Assembly: GCA_046153695.1 (NCBI GenBank)
Contig: JBJXEZ010000036.1
Location: 1 to 5,211 of the forward strand
Reading direction: 5' to 3'
Source of the DNA: M3007 sp046153695
Lineage (GTDB): Bacteria; Bacteroidota; Bacteroidia; Chitinophagales; Saprospiraceae
Length of the DNA: 5,211 nucleotides
A program made the position numbers and the translations under genes. The notes beneath the pieces are model-generated. The model did not search any database. It saw only the letters and a program-made list of their open reading frames with translations, and was not told where the DNA came from. Shown in pieces: positions 5,140 to 5,211 of the stretch. Numbering within the stretch: the stretch's first letter is position 1; every line of letters begins with the position of its first letter.

Positions 5140-5211
5140 ATGAAAAAAATCGCCTTTACCAGCCTGCTGCTTGCCCTTTGTGCGAGTTTGCCCGCCGTCA
5201 CCCGTCACATC
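5140..5211 (+). CDS. N-terminus of a secreted protein, cut by window edge
   Basis: An ATG at 5140 opens 24 in-frame codons up to the window end: MKKIAFTSLLLALCASLPAV followed by TRHI. The lysine-rich start, hydrophobic core and small residues are those of a signal peptide. Cleavage would fall near ASLPA. Cys14 lies within the hydrophobic core after Leu, so a lipobox is unlikely. The start lies 10 bases after the stop of the COQ4-family gene, so the two are probably one operon. No function can be given from the visible part. Confidence 0.7.
   Translation, partial: MKKIAFTSLLLALCASLPAVTRHI

Overview
The window looks like chromosomal DNA from a member of the Bacteroidota. The evidence is a promoter close to the phylum-specific -33/-7 pattern (GTTG-N19-TAAATTTG), Shine-Dalgarno-poor start regions, a secreted protein with a 'FAQN'-type signal-peptide end, and proteins that resemble Bacteroidota families (a long POT transporter and an acidic/basic secreted protein). 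Base composition is moderately GC-rich in the genes. A Saprospiria-like source is a guess only. No tRNA, rRNA, CRISPR array, phage or insertion-sequence gene was seen.

Layout. Positions 1-653 (minus) hold pyrH, UMP kinase, missing only its last residues at the window edge. Its 5' leader (about 654-800, minus) carries a weak promoter candidate, a 10-codon leader ORF with a U8 run, and a strong intrinsic terminator 30 bases before the start codon. Positions 875-1264 (minus) hold a small lipoprotein-like gene with a clear promoter at 1357-1387. The 346-base gap 1265-1610 contains that promoter, an 11-bp direct repeat and a large inverted repeat made of degenerate 7-mers. Positions 1611-3491 (plus) hold a POT/PTR2 proton-coupled peptide transporter. 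It converges on a secreted bipartite protein (3599-4516, minus), and a GC-rich two-way terminator separates the two. Positions 4626-5129 (plus) hold a COQ4-family protein with an intact HDxxH-x11-E motif. Ten bases later the first 24 codons of a secreted protein begin and run off the window.

How they relate. The genes do not form one pathway: nucleotide metabolism, peptide import and envelope proteins sit in separate transcription units on alternating strands. The two most interesting signals are the pyrH leader, whose layout (U-rich run and short ORF, then terminator, then a UTP-pathway gene) resembles the pyrBI type of UTP-sensitive attenuation, and a COQ4-type protein in what appears to be a menaquinone-using lineage.
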